The notes below the pieces were generated by a model. That model was not told the DNA's origin. It ran no database searches and saw only the letters and a list, made by a program, of their open reading frames with translations. DNA of 64,000 bases from Streptomyces sp. RKAG290 (GTDB taxonomy: Bacteria; Actinomycetota; Actinomycetes; Streptomycetales; Streptomycetaceae): positions 5,207,894-5,271,893 of the forward strand of contig NZ_JAJOZC010000001.1 in assembly GCF_023701695.1 (NCBI RefSeq), written 5' to 3'. Below are positions 16,899-24,932 of this stretch, piece after piece. The position numbers and the translations under genes were made by a program. Numbering within the stretch: the stretch's first letter is position 1; the number at the start of each line of letters is the position of its first letter.

Positions 16899-17339
16899 CT
16901 ACAGGCCTCCGGGCTCCATGCCGAGCATCCGGCGCAGCAGGTCCCGCAGCACCCCGCGCTCCTCGTCGGAAAGGCCGGCCAGCGGCTCACGGGCGAAGTC
17001 GAGCGAGTCGCGCAGCTGCCGTGCCGTCCGGGCGCCCTTCTCGGTGGGGGCGGCGAGCTTCACCCGCCGGTCGGCCGGGTCGGGGCGGCGCTCCACCAGA
17101 CCGCGCGCCTCCAGCCGGTCCACTATCCCGGTCACGTTCGACGGCTCGCACTTCAGCTTCTTGGCGATCCTGCGCATGGGCATCGGCTCAAGGGAGAGGA
17201 GCCCGAGTACCCGGGCCTGTGCACCGGTGAGGCTGTGGGCGGCCGCGGCCTGCTCGTACTCCTCGTAGTAGCGCGCCACGACGGTGCCGATGAGCTCGAC
17301 GACTTCGAGGGTCAGAGGGTCTGCGCGAGGGGTGGCCAT
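16899..17339 (-). CDS. MarR family transcriptional regulator
   Basis: A 146-residue winged-helix regulator. The recognition segment is PMPMRRIAKKLKCEPSNVTG with IVDRLEARGLVERRPDPADR, followed by the wing and the C-terminal dimer helices. The start is an ATG at 17339. It is divergent from the CurA-like reductase and Ohr, and a palindromic site lies between them. It lacks the N-terminal reactive Cys pattern of classical OhrR; its one Cys lies near the recognition helix. It probably represses its own gene and the divergent reductase, and perhaps responds to electrophiles or phenolics. Confidence 0.88.
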   Translation of the reverse strand: MATPRADPLTLEVVELIGTVVARYYEEYEQAAAAHSLTGAQARVLGLLSLEPMPMRRIAKKLKCEPSNVTGIVDRLEARGLVERRPDPADRRVKLAAPTEKGARTARQLRDSLDFAREPLAGLSDEERGVLRDLLRRMLGMEPGGL

Positions 17340-17361
17340 GGGACACAGGATAGCCGGTTAC

Positions 17362-17398
17362 TTGACAACATGAAATATCCAGGCGCATGGTTGTTTCA
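17362..17398 (+). promoter_or_regulatory. Promoter with embedded MarR-type palindrome
   Basis: TTGACA at 17362-17367 and CATGGT at 17386-17391 are separated by 18 bases. TGAAATATCC (17371-17380) and GGTTGTTTCA (17389-17398) form a ten-base inverted repeat with eight matching pairs and an eight-base spacer, overlapping the -10 region. The site lies between the MarR gene and the reductase it may control. Confidence 0.55.
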
Positions 17399-17468
17399 CG
17401 TCATGAAGCTTTTCCGCTCCGGCTGAACGGCTTCCCGCACCCCAAGACATCGAGGAGACACCGAGCCC

Positions 17469-18488
17469 ATGTCTGCAGCACTTCCCACGTCCAGCCGTGA
17501 ATGGCACCTCGTAGCCCGTCCGCACGGCTGGCCGAAGGCCGAGGATTTCGCGCTGCGTGAGGCACCGGTCAGCGCTCCCGCCGAGGGCCGCGTCCTCGTC
17601 CGCAACCTGCACTTCTCGGTCGACCCGTACATGCGCGGCCGGATGAACGACGTGAAGTCGTACACCCCGCCCTTCAAGCTCGACCACCCCATGGAGGGTG
17701 GCGCGGTCGGCGAGGTCGTCGCCTCCAACGCCGAGGGCTTCGCGGTCGGCGACCACGTCCTGCACGGCCTCGGCTGGCGCGAGTACGCCGACGTCCCGGC
17801 CAAGCACGCCGTGAAGGTCGACGCCTCCCTCGCCCCGCTCTCCGCCTACCTCGGCGTGCTCGGCATGCCGGGCCTCACCGCCTACGCGGGCCTCTTCGAC
17901 GTGGCCTCCTTCAAGGAGGGCGACGCGGTCTTCGTCTCCGGCGCGGCCGGCGCGGTCGGCAGCCAGGTCGGCCAGCTGGCCAAGCTCAAGGGCGCCTCGC
18001 GGGTCATCGGCTCCGCCGGCTCCGACGAGAAGGTCAAGCTGCTGGTCGAGGAGTACGGCTTCGACGCCGCGTTCAACTACAAGAACGGCCCGGTCGGCGA
18101 GCAGCTGCGCGAGGCCGCCCCCGACGGCATCGACGTCTACTTCGACAACGTCGGCGGCGAGCACCTCGAAGCCGCGATCTCCTCGCTCAACGTGCACGGC
18201 CGCGCGACCATCTGCGGCATGATCGCGCAGTACAACGCGACCGAGCCGGCCCCCGCCCCGCGCAACCTCGCCCTCGTCATCGGCAAGCGGCTGCGCCTGC
18301 AGGGCATGCTCGTCGGCGATCACGCCGACCTGCAGGGGCAGTTCGTCCAGGAGGTGGCCGGCTGGCTGGCCTCGGGCGAGCTGAAGTACCGCGAGACCGC
18401 CGTCGAGGGCATCGAGAACGGCTTCGACGCCTTCCTCGGTCTGCTCCGCGGCGAGAACACCGGCAAGATGATCGTTTCCCTCGCCTGA
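17469..18488 (+). CDS. NADP-dependent oxidoreductase, CurA-like MDR family
   Basis: A 339-residue zinc-free medium-chain dehydrogenase/reductase. SVDPYMRGRMNDVKSYTPPF and MEGGAVGEVVASNAEGFAVG are hallmarks of the leukotriene B4 12-hydroxydehydrogenase/CurA group. The Rossmann motif is VSGAAGAVGSQVGQLAKLKG, and FDNVGGEHLEAA follows. Such enzymes reduce the alkenal double bond with NADPH. The gene has GAGGAGACACC upstream, is divergent from MarR and is followed 90 bases later by ohr, which suggests an electrophile and peroxide defence unit. Confidence 0.88.
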   Translation: MSAALPTSSREWHLVARPHGWPKAEDFALREAPVSAPAEGRVLVRNLHFSVDPYMRGRMNDVKSYTPPFKLDHPMEGGAVGEVVASNAEGFAVGDHVLHGLGWREYADVPAKHAVKVDASLAPLSAYLGVLGMPGLTAYAGLFDVASFKEGDAVFVSGAAGAVGSQVGQLAKLKGASRVIGSAGSDEKVKLLVEEYGFDAAFNYKNGPVGEQLREAAPDGIDVYFDNVGGEHLEAAISSLNVHGRATICGMIAQYNATEPAPAPRNLALVIGKRLRLQGMLVGDHADLQGQFVQEVAGWLASGELKYRETAVEGIENGFDAFLGLLRGENTGKMIVSLA

Positions 18489-18578
18489 CAGGCTTCTCCG
18501 CACACCCGTTAGGCTCATCCCAGGCCGTCGCGATCGTGGGCGCGAGTCGCGGCGCATATGCAGGAGGATCCACAAGAC

Positions 18579-19007
18579 ATGACCATTCAGGACATCGCAG
18601 TTGCGTACACCGCTGTCGCCACCGCCGAGAACGGCCGTGACGGCCGGGTCTCCTCGGACGACGGCAAGCTCGACGTGGTCGTCAACCCGCCGAAGGAGAT
18701 GGGCGGCAGCGGCGCGGGCACCAACCCGGAGCAGCTCTTCGCGGCCGGCTACAGCGCCTGCTTCCAGGGCGCGCTGGGTGTCGTGGCCCGCCAGGAGAAG
18801 GCCGACATCTCCGGTTCCACGGTGACCGCCTCGGTCGGCATCGGCAAGACCGAGGCCGGTGGCTTCGGCCTGGAGGTCGCGATCACCGCGACCATCCCGA
18901 ACGTCGACAAGGCGACCGCGCAGTCGCTCATCGAGAAGGCCCACCAGGTGTGCCCGTACTCGAACGCGACGCGCGGCAACATCAAGGTCGAGCTGTCGGT
19001 CGCCTGA
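18579..19007 (+). CDS. ohr: Organic hydroperoxide resistance protein Ohr
   Basis: A 142-residue OsmC/Ohr-fold thiol peroxidase. The two reactive cysteines are C61 in GYSACFQGAL and C125 in HQVCPYSNATRGN; MGGSGAGTNPEQLFAAGYSA is typical of Ohr. It reduces organic hydroperoxides with dihydrolipoamide-type thiols. The ATG at 18579 has CAGGAGG about 10 bases before it; the upstream ATG at 18558 lies before that site and is unlikely. It is downstream of the CurA-like gene. A strong hairpin follows. Confidence 0.93.
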   Translation: MTIQDIAVAYTAVATAENGRDGRVSSDDGKLDVVVNPPKEMGGSGAGTNPEQLFAAGYSACFQGALGVVARQEKADISGSTVTASVGIGKTEAGGFGLEVAITATIPNVDKATAQSLIEKAHQVCPYSNATRGNIKVELSVA

Positions 19008-19030
19008 CCGCACAGCCCGCTCGCACATAG

Positions 19031-19070
19031 GCCGAGGGCCGCACCCCACCGGGGTGCGGCCCTCGGCTTT
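19031..19070 (+). terminator. Rho-independent-type terminator after ohr
   Basis: GCCGAGGGCCGCACCCC pairs perfectly with GGGGTGCGGCCCTCGGC, 17 pairs around an ACC loop, and is followed by TTTG. It closes the reductase-ohr unit before the arabinoside transporter. Confidence 0.85.
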
Positions 19071-19111
19071 GTTCGGCATCCCGGACATTGTCCGGATTCC
19101 TGCGCGACCCA

Positions 19112-19140
19112 TTGACGCGCAAGCGCTTCGATTTTACGGT
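19112..19140 (+). promoter_or_regulatory. Promoter of the arabinoside transporter with LacI-type site
   Basis: TTGACG (19112-19117) and TACGGT (19135-19140) are separated by exactly 17 bases. The palindrome AAGCGCTT (19121-19128) sits in the spacer, where a LacI-family repressor would block transcription. Two TTCGAA hexamers (19144-19149 and 19163-19168) and a final TCGAAC follow in the leader and could be a second regulatory site. Confidence 0.6.
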
Positions 19141-19191
19141 CCGTTCGAAGTTACGGGCAGTATTCGAAATCTCGAACAGTGAGGGCGGGGC

Positions 19192-20538
19192 ATGGGACGA
19201 CCTGGCCTGAATCGCAGGCAACTGATCACCGGGCTCGGCGGGGCGGCCGTCGCCGGCAGCTTCGGCTTCGCGGCGCTGGGCAGCGGTGCGGACGCCCTCG
19301 CGTCGAGCGCCGCCACCCGGGTCCGCTACTGGAACCTCTTCAGCGGCGGCGACGGCTACAACATGATCGCGATGCTGGACGCCTTCCGGAAGGCCAACCC
19401 CGGCATCGAGGTGAAGGACTCGACCCTCCAGTGGGGCAGTCCGTACTACACCAAGCTCGCCATGGCGGCCTCCGGCAGCCGCGCGCCCGACCTCAGCGTC
19501 ATGCACCTGGGGCGGGTCCCGGGCTTCGCGCCGGGGCGGCTCCTCGACCCCTGGGACATGGAGCTGCTCGCCAAGTACGGCATCCGGCAAGAGGACTTCG
19601 ACCCGGCGCTGTGGAAACGCGCCGTCGTCGACGGCAGGCTCTACGCGCTGCCCCTGGACATCCACGCCCAACTGTCCTTCTACCGCAAGGACGTCCTCAA
19701 GAAGGCCGGCCTGCTCGGTGACGACGGCCGCATCGTCCCGATCACCTCCACCGAGGAGTGGTTCGACGCGCTGAAGGCCGCCAGGAAGGCCACCAGGAAG
19801 GGCCTGCAGACCGTCGGCATCCACGCCAACGACCAGAACTTCGCCTGGTGGTTCTTCGTCGCCTTCTACGCCCAGCTCGGCGGCAGCTACTTCAACACAC
19901 CGATGACGGACGTCGTCTTCGACGAGGACCGGGCCACCGAGGTCCTGGAGTTCCTGCGCAAGCACGTCACCGACGGCTACGCCACCGCCGGCGCGGCCGA
20001 CGGCGAACAGTTCATGAACGGCTCGCCCTTCGTCTGGGAGGGCAACTGGTCCGTGCCCGTCTACTCCGGCGCGAAGATCGAGTACGGCGCGACCCCGCTG
20101 CCCCCCGTCTTCGGCAGGCAGGCCACCCACGCCGAGTCGCACTCCTTCGTCCTGCCGCACCAGGCGGACCGGGGCGGCGCCACGAACGAGGCCGCGCACC
20201 GGCTTGCCGCGTACGTCGTCAAGAACGCCCTCGCCTGGGCGGCGGGCGGCCACATACCCGCCTACACGCCGACCCTCGGGTCCGCCGCGTACCGCAAGCT
20301 CACCCCGCAGAACGAGTACGTCTCGGCCATGACCCACCAGGCGACCGAGCCGAAGGCCTGGTTCGCGGGCTCCACCGGCACGCTCGCCGCCCGCATCGGG
20401 CCCGTCGTCGCCGCCTCCAGCCTCGGCTCCGCGAAGCCGGCCGCGGCCGCCCACCGCATGAAGAACGTGCTGGAACAGCTGCTGGCCATGAAGAACCCGA
20501 TGGACGGCCGCACCGCCGCGCAGGGAGGTGCCGCATGA
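19192..20538 (+). CDS. Sugar ABC transporter substrate-binding protein
   Basis: A 448-residue family-1 extracellular solute-binding protein. A twin-arginine signal, NRRQLITGLGGAAVAGSFGF, replaces the more usual lipoprotein signal; I see no lipobox Cys. The mature protein starts TRVRYWNLFSGGDGYNMIAM and contains WEGNWSVPVYS, typical of oligosaccharide binders. It is the first of four genes (binding protein, two permeases, GH51), with stop and start codons overlapping by four bases. The neighbouring arabinofuranosidase suggests arabinose-containing oligosaccharides as ligand. No ATPase gene is present, as is usual in Streptomyces, where MsiK serves several importers. Confidence 0.88.
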   Translation: MGRPGLNRRQLITGLGGAAVAGSFGFAALGSGADALASSAATRVRYWNLFSGGDGYNMIAMLDAFRKANPGIEVKDSTLQWGSPYYTKLAMAASGSRAPDLSVMHLGRVPGFAPGRLLDPWDMELLAKYGIRQEDFDPALWKRAVVDGRLYALPLDIHAQLSFYRKDVLKKAGLLGDDGRIVPITSTEEWFDALKAARKATRKGLQTVGIHANDQNFAWWFFVAFYAQLGGSYFNTPMTDVVFDEDRATEVLEFLRKHVTDGYATAGAADGEQFMNGSPFVWEGNWSVPVYSGAKIEYGATPLPPVFGRQATHAESHSFVLPHQADRGGATNEAAHRLAAYVVKNALAWAAGGHIPAYTPTLGSAAYRKLTPQNEYVSAMTHQATEPKAWFAGSTGTLAARIGPVVAASSLGSAKPAAAAHRMKNVLEQLLAMKNPMDGRTAAQGGAA

Positions 20539-21494
20539 CGGCGACCGGTACCGCGGCCGCACCCACCCGCGCTCCGCTGCCGATACGTGTCACGGGCGTC
20601 GCGGACACGGACGGCGTCCGGGCCCGCGCGGGCCGCAGGCTCCAGCACGGCGGCTGGTTCGTCGCGCCCTTCCTCGTCCTGTTCACCCTGTTCGTCATCT
20701 GGCCGGTCCTGCGCGGCGTGTACCTGAGCTTCACCGACGCCAACGTCTCCGGCGTCGGCGCGAGCTTCGTCGGCTGGGACAACTACCGGGAGGCGTTCCA
20801 CGACCCGCTGGTGTGGGACTCGCTGGGCCACAGCGCGTACTTCACCCTCCTGGTCGTGCCCTGCATCACCGTCATGGCCTTCCTGATGGCGATGCTCGCC
20901 CACCACATCGAGCGGGCCAAGTGGCTGTGGCGGCTGTGCTTCTTCGCCCCGTTCCTGCTGCCGTCCACGGTCGCGGGCAACCTGTGGCAGTGGCTGTTCA
21001 ACCCCGGTACCGGCATGGTCAATCACGTCCTGGGCATCGACACTCCCTGGCTCACCGACAAGTCCACGGCCATGCTCGCCGTCGTCATCACCACCCTGTG
21101 GTGGACCGTCGGATTCAGCTTCCTGCTCTACCTCGCGGCGCTCCAGGGCATCCCGGACCACCTGTACGAGGCCGCCGAGCTGGACGGCGCCAACGCCTGG
21201 CACCGCATGATCCATCTCACCCTGCCGATGCTCCGCAACATCACCGGGCTGATCATCGCCCTCCAGATCCTCGCCTCGCTCCAGGTCTTCGACCAGGCCG
21301 TCGTGATCACCGACTTCGGCCCGGGGCCCGAGGAGTCGACCCGCACCTTCGTCCAGTACACCCTCGAAGAGGGCTTCACCAGCTACCGCGTGGGTTACGC
21401 CTCCGCGATCTCCATCATCTTCTTCGTGATCATCGCCGCCGTCGCCCTCGGGCGCATGTGGCTGCTGCGCAAGCGTGAGGAGGGCGTGCGATGA
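20535..21494 (+). CDS. Sugar ABC transporter permease (MalF-type)
   Basis: A 319-residue membrane protein with six predicted helices. The ATPase-docking EAA loop reads EAAELDGANAWHRMIHLTLP. The first helix is preceded by a cytoplasmic tail of about 38 residues. The ATG at 20535 overlaps the stop of the binding-protein gene and follows GGGAGGTG; the open frame extending far upstream is antisense-like noise. It forms the membrane channel with the next gene product. Confidence 0.9.
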   Translation: MTATGTAAAPTRAPLPIRVTGVADTDGVRARAGRRLQHGGWFVAPFLVLFTLFVIWPVLRGVYLSFTDANVSGVGASFVGWDNYREAFHDPLVWDSLGHSAYFTLLVVPCITVMAFLMAMLAHHIERAKWLWRLCFFAPFLLPSTVAGNLWQWLFNPGTGMVNHVLGIDTPWLTDKSTAMLAVVITTLWWTVGFSFLLYLAALQGIPDHLYEAAELDGANAWHRMIHLTLPMLRNITGLIIALQILASLQVFDQAVVITDFGPGPEESTRTFVQYTLEEGFTSYRVGYASAISIIFFVIIAAVALGRMWLLRKREEGVR

Positions 21495-22372
21495 CCGCCG
21501 CACAAGTACCGGCCGGGCCCGACCGGATGAAGGCAGGCCGGACCCGGAAGCCCTGGACCGTGAGCCAGGCGGTCCTCACCGTGACCGGCGTCGCCGTCAG
21601 CGCGGTGTGGACGGCCCCGCTGGCCTGGGCGCTGTTCACCTCCCTCAAGTCGGAGACCGAGACCGTGGAGGTGCCGCCGCACTGGCTCCCGAGGGTGTGG
21701 ACCGCCCAGGCGTGGAAGGCCGTATTCGAGAACGGCAACATCACCAACTGGTTCGTCAACTCGCTCGTCGTCTCGGTCTGCGTCACGGCAGTCGTGCTGC
21801 TGGTCGGCGCACTCGCCGGGTACGGCTTCGCGCGCACCGAGTTCCGCGGCAAGAACGCCCTGCTGGGCCTGGTCATGGCCGGGCTGATGGTCTCGCCCGC
21901 GGTGCTGGGCGTACCGCTGTTCAGCACCGTCCAGTCGATGGGCATGGTCGACACCTACTGGGGCATGATCCTGCCGCAGTGCGCGCCGGCCGCGATGGTC
22001 TACATCCTCTACAAGTTCTTCCAGGGCATTCCCAGGGAGCTGGAGGAGGCCGCGTTCATCGACGGCGCGGGCCGCTGGCGGGTGTTCTTCACCATCATCG
22101 TGCCGCTGTCGCGGCCCTCGCTCTCCGCGGTGGGCATCTTCACCTTCATCGCGTCCTGGAACAACTTCCTGTGGCCGTACATGGTGACCAACAACCCCGA
22201 CCTGATGACCATGCCGAACGGCATCGCGACCGTCATGAACTCCTACGGCATCCAGTGGGCCCAGCTCATGGCCGGCGGCCTGATGGCCGGGCTGCCGCTG
22301 ATCATCGTCTTCGTCTTCTTCCAGCGGCAGATCATCAGCGGCGTCGCCCACACCGGCCTGGCCGGGCAGTGA
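21491..22372 (+). CDS. Sugar ABC transporter permease (MalG-type)
   Basis: A 293-residue permease with six helices and the EAA loop EEAAFIDGAGRWRVFFTIIV. FTSLKSETETVEVPPHWLP is the usual periplasmic segment after helix 1 in MalG-type subunits. The ATG overlaps the previous stop as ATGA, so translation is coupled. With the preceding permease and an ATPase supplied from elsewhere it should import an oligosaccharide, probably an arabinoside. Confidence 0.9.
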   Translation: MTAAQVPAGPDRMKAGRTRKPWTVSQAVLTVTGVAVSAVWTAPLAWALFTSLKSETETVEVPPHWLPRVWTAQAWKAVFENGNITNWFVNSLVVSVCVTAVVLLVGALAGYGFARTEFRGKNALLGLVMAGLMVSPAVLGVPLFSTVQSMGMVDTYWGMILPQCAPAAMVYILYKFFQGIPRELEEAAFIDGAGRWRVFFTIIVPLSRPSLSAVGIFTFIASWNNFLWPYMVTNNPDLMTMPNGIATVMNSYGIQWAQLMAGGLMAGLPLIIVFVFFQRQIISGVAHTGLAGQ

Positions 22373-22448
22373 GCGTCCCGGCCGCCCCACAGACCTGCCC
22401 GAGCCCCGCCGGTCCCTGACCGGAACACCGATACACAGCGAGGAAGTC

Positions 22449-23966
22449 ATGACCCGCACCGCGCGCTTCACCCTCGACCCGGCGTTCACCGTCGGTGACG
22501 TCGACCCCCGCCTCTTCGGCTCGTTCGTGGAACACCTCGGCCGCTGCGTCTACGACGGCATCCACGAGCCCGGCCACCCCTCGGCGGACGAGGCCGGTCT
22601 CCGTACCGACGTGCTGGAACTGATCCGCGAACTCGGCGTCACCGCCATCCGCTACCCCGGCGGCAACTTCGTCTCCGGCTACCGCTGGGAGGACAGCGTC
22701 GGCCCCGCCGACGAGCGGCCGCGCCGCCTCGATCTCGCCTGGCGCTCCACCGAGACGAACCGCTTCGGGCTCTCCGAGTACATCGCCTTCTGCAAGAAGA
22801 TCGGCCCGCAGGCCGAGCCCATGATGGCCGTCAACCTCGGCACCCGCGGCGTCCAGGAGGCCATCGAACTCCAGGAGTACGCCAACCACCCTTCCGGCAC
22901 CGAACTCTCCGACCGCCGGATCGCGCACGGCGACAAGGACCCCTTCGGCATCAGGCTCTGGTGCCTGGGCAACGAGATGGACGGCCCCTGGCAGACCGGC
23001 CACAAGACCGCCGAGGAGTACGGCCGCCTCGCGGCCGAGACGGCCCGGGCGATGCGGCAGATCGACCCGACCGTCGAACTCGTCGCCTGCGGCTCCTCGG
23101 GCCGCTCGATGCCCACCTTCGCCGCGTGGGAGGCCACGGTCCTCGCCGAGACCTACGACCTCGTCGACTACGTCTCACTGCACGCCTACTACGAGGAACT
23201 CGACGGTGACCGCGACTCGTTCCTGGCGTCGGCCGTGGACATGGAGTCCTTCATCGAGAGCGTCGTCGCCACCTGCGACCACGTCGGTGCCCGGCTGAAG
23301 TCCACGAAGAGGATCAACCTCTCGTTCGACGAGTGGAACGTCTGGTACATGGCGCGCAGCCAGAAGGACGCCGAGGAGAACCCGCTCGACTGGCCCGAGG
23401 CGCCGCGGCTGCTGGAGGACAGCTACTCCGTCACCGACGCCGTCGTCCTCGGCACCCTGCTCATCGCCCTGCTGCGGCACGCCGACCGGGTGACCGTGGC
23501 CTGCCTGGCCCAGCTGGTCAACGTGATCGCGCCGATCATGACCGAGCCCGGCGGACCGGCCTGGCGGCAGACCACCTTCTTCCCGTTCGCCCAGGCCGCC
23601 CGGTACGGCAGGGGCCAGGTGCTGGACGTACGCGTGGACTCACCCACCTACACGACGGCCAGGCACGGCGAGACTGACCTCCTGCACGCCACGGCGGTGC
23701 GCGACCCGGAGACCGGCGCGGTCACCGTCTTCGCGGTCAACCGGAGCCGGTCCGCGGCCCTCCCGCTCGAAGTCGCCCTGCACGGCTTCGAGCTGACGGA
23801 GATCGCCGAGCACCAGGTCCTCGCCGACGCGGACCCGGACGCCCGCAACACCCTCGCCGAGCCCGAGCGGGTGGCCCCGCACCCGGCCGAGGGCAGCACG
23901 CTCGACACGGGGGTGCTGCGGGCGACGCTGGAGCCGATGTCCTGGAACGTGATCCGGCTCCGCTGA
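22449..23966 (+). CDS. Alpha-L-arabinofuranosidase, GH51
   Basis: A 505-residue GH51 enzyme of normal length. VDPRLFGSFVEHLGRCVYDG and IRYPGGNFVSGYRWEDSVGP are family signatures. The acid/base is E176 in LGNEMDGPWQ and the nucleophile E295 in FDEWNVWY. The C-terminal beta domain ends in TLEPMSWNVIRLR. There is no signal peptide, so it acts inside the cell on imported oligosaccharides and releases arabinose. It is 76 bases after the MalG-type permease, with a GAGGAAGTC ribosome binding site. Confidence 0.94.
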   Translation: MTRTARFTLDPAFTVGDVDPRLFGSFVEHLGRCVYDGIHEPGHPSADEAGLRTDVLELIRELGVTAIRYPGGNFVSGYRWEDSVGPADERPRRLDLAWRSTETNRFGLSEYIAFCKKIGPQAEPMMAVNLGTRGVQEAIELQEYANHPSGTELSDRRIAHGDKDPFGIRLWCLGNEMDGPWQTGHKTAEEYGRLAAETARAMRQIDPTVELVACGSSGRSMPTFAAWEATVLAETYDLVDYVSLHAYYEELDGDRDSFLASAVDMESFIESVVATCDHVGARLKSTKRINLSFDEWNVWYMARSQKDAEENPLDWPEAPRLLEDSYSVTDAVVLGTLLIALLRHADRVTVACLAQLVNVIAPIMTEPGGPAWRQTTFFPFAQAARYGRGQVLDVRVDSPTYTTARHGETDLLHATAVRDPETGAVTVFAVNRSRSAALPLEVALHGFELTEIAEHQVLADADPDARNTLAEPERVAPHPAEGSTLDTGVLRATLEPMSWNVIRLR

Positions 23967-24086
23967 CCGCGGCCGCCCGTGGAACGGGAGCGGGCCCGTC
24001 CGGCGACCGGGGACAAACCGCCCCGCCGGACGGGCCCGGCCCACTCCCCGGTCAACGCCGCGGACCCGCGCCAGTACGCTGACGCC

Positions 24087-24908
24087 ATGCGTGATGCGGG
24101 AGCTGGGCTCGGATACTTGGTCAACGGGCAGCGCTGGGTCGCCCGGCACGGACGGTGGTTCGGCTTCGGCCTGATCCCCGGCCTCATCACCCTGGTGGTG
24201 TACGCGGGCGCCCTCGTCGGTCTCGGGTACGGGGCCGACGACCTGGCGTCCTGGGCGACACCCTTCGCCGACGGCTGGTCCTCGCCCTGGCTCGGCCTGC
24301 TCCGCACCACCCTGACCGTGCTGATCTTCGCCCTCGGCCTCTTCCTGGCGGTGATCACGTTCACCGCCGTCACGCTGCTGGTCGGGCAGCCCTTCTACGA
24401 GTCGCTCTCCGAGGAGGTGGACCGCGCCGAGGGCGGCGAGGTCCCCGAGTCGGGGCTGCCGCTGTGGCGGGAGCTCTGGATCTCCGCCCGCGACAGCGTG
24501 CGCATCCTGGTGCGGGTCGCCCTGTACGCCGTACTGCTCTTCGCGCTCGGCTTCATCCCGGTGGCCGGCCAGACCGTCGTCCCGGTGCTCGGCTTCTGTG
24601 TCACCGGCTACTTCCTCGCCGAGGAGCTCACCGCGGTCGCGCTCCAGCGCCGCGGCATGGTGCTCAAGGAGCGGCTCGTCCTGCTGCGCAGCCGCCGCCT
24701 GCTGATCCTCGGCTTCGGCGTACCGCTGGGCCTGGCCTTCCTGGTCCCCTTCGTCGCCGTGTTCCTGATGCCGGGCGCCGTCGCCGGCGCGACCCTGCTG
24801 GCCCGCGACCTGGTCGGGCCGGCCGCCGCCGCCGACGACGACGACGCCGACGACGGGCAGGGCGAGGGTACGGCGCCGTCCCCGTCGCCGTACCGCGTCA
24901 ACGACTGA
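24087..24908 (+). CDS. EI24 domain membrane protein (CysZ-like fold)
   Basis: A 273-residue protein with several hydrophobic stretches (WFGFGLIPGLITLVVYAGAL, TLTVLIFALGLFLAVITFTA, VALYAVLLFALGFIPVAGQT). The arrangement and QPFYESLSEEVDRAEGGEVP fit the EI24/CysZ family; CysZ imports sulfate, but no function is known for the actinobacterial proteins. The C-terminus is acidic and disordered (Asp run, then a Pro/Ser tail). The ATG at 24087 is preceded by TACGCT at a distance that suggests a leaderless message. It stands alone and is convergent with the oxidase. Confidence 0.75.
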   Translation: MRDAGAGLGYLVNGQRWVARHGRWFGFGLIPGLITLVVYAGALVGLGYGADDLASWATPFADGWSSPWLGLLRTTLTVLIFALGLFLAVITFTAVTLLVGQPFYESLSEEVDRAEGGEVPESGLPLWRELWISARDSVRILVRVALYAVLLFALGFIPVAGQTVVPVLGFCVTGYFLAEELTAVALQRRGMVLKERLVLLRSRRLLILGFGVPLGLAFLVPFVAVFLMPGAVAGATLLARDLVGPAAAADDDDADDGQGEGTAPSPSPYRVND

Positions 24909-24932
24909 GCCCGGCGAGCCCGCCGGCACGGG

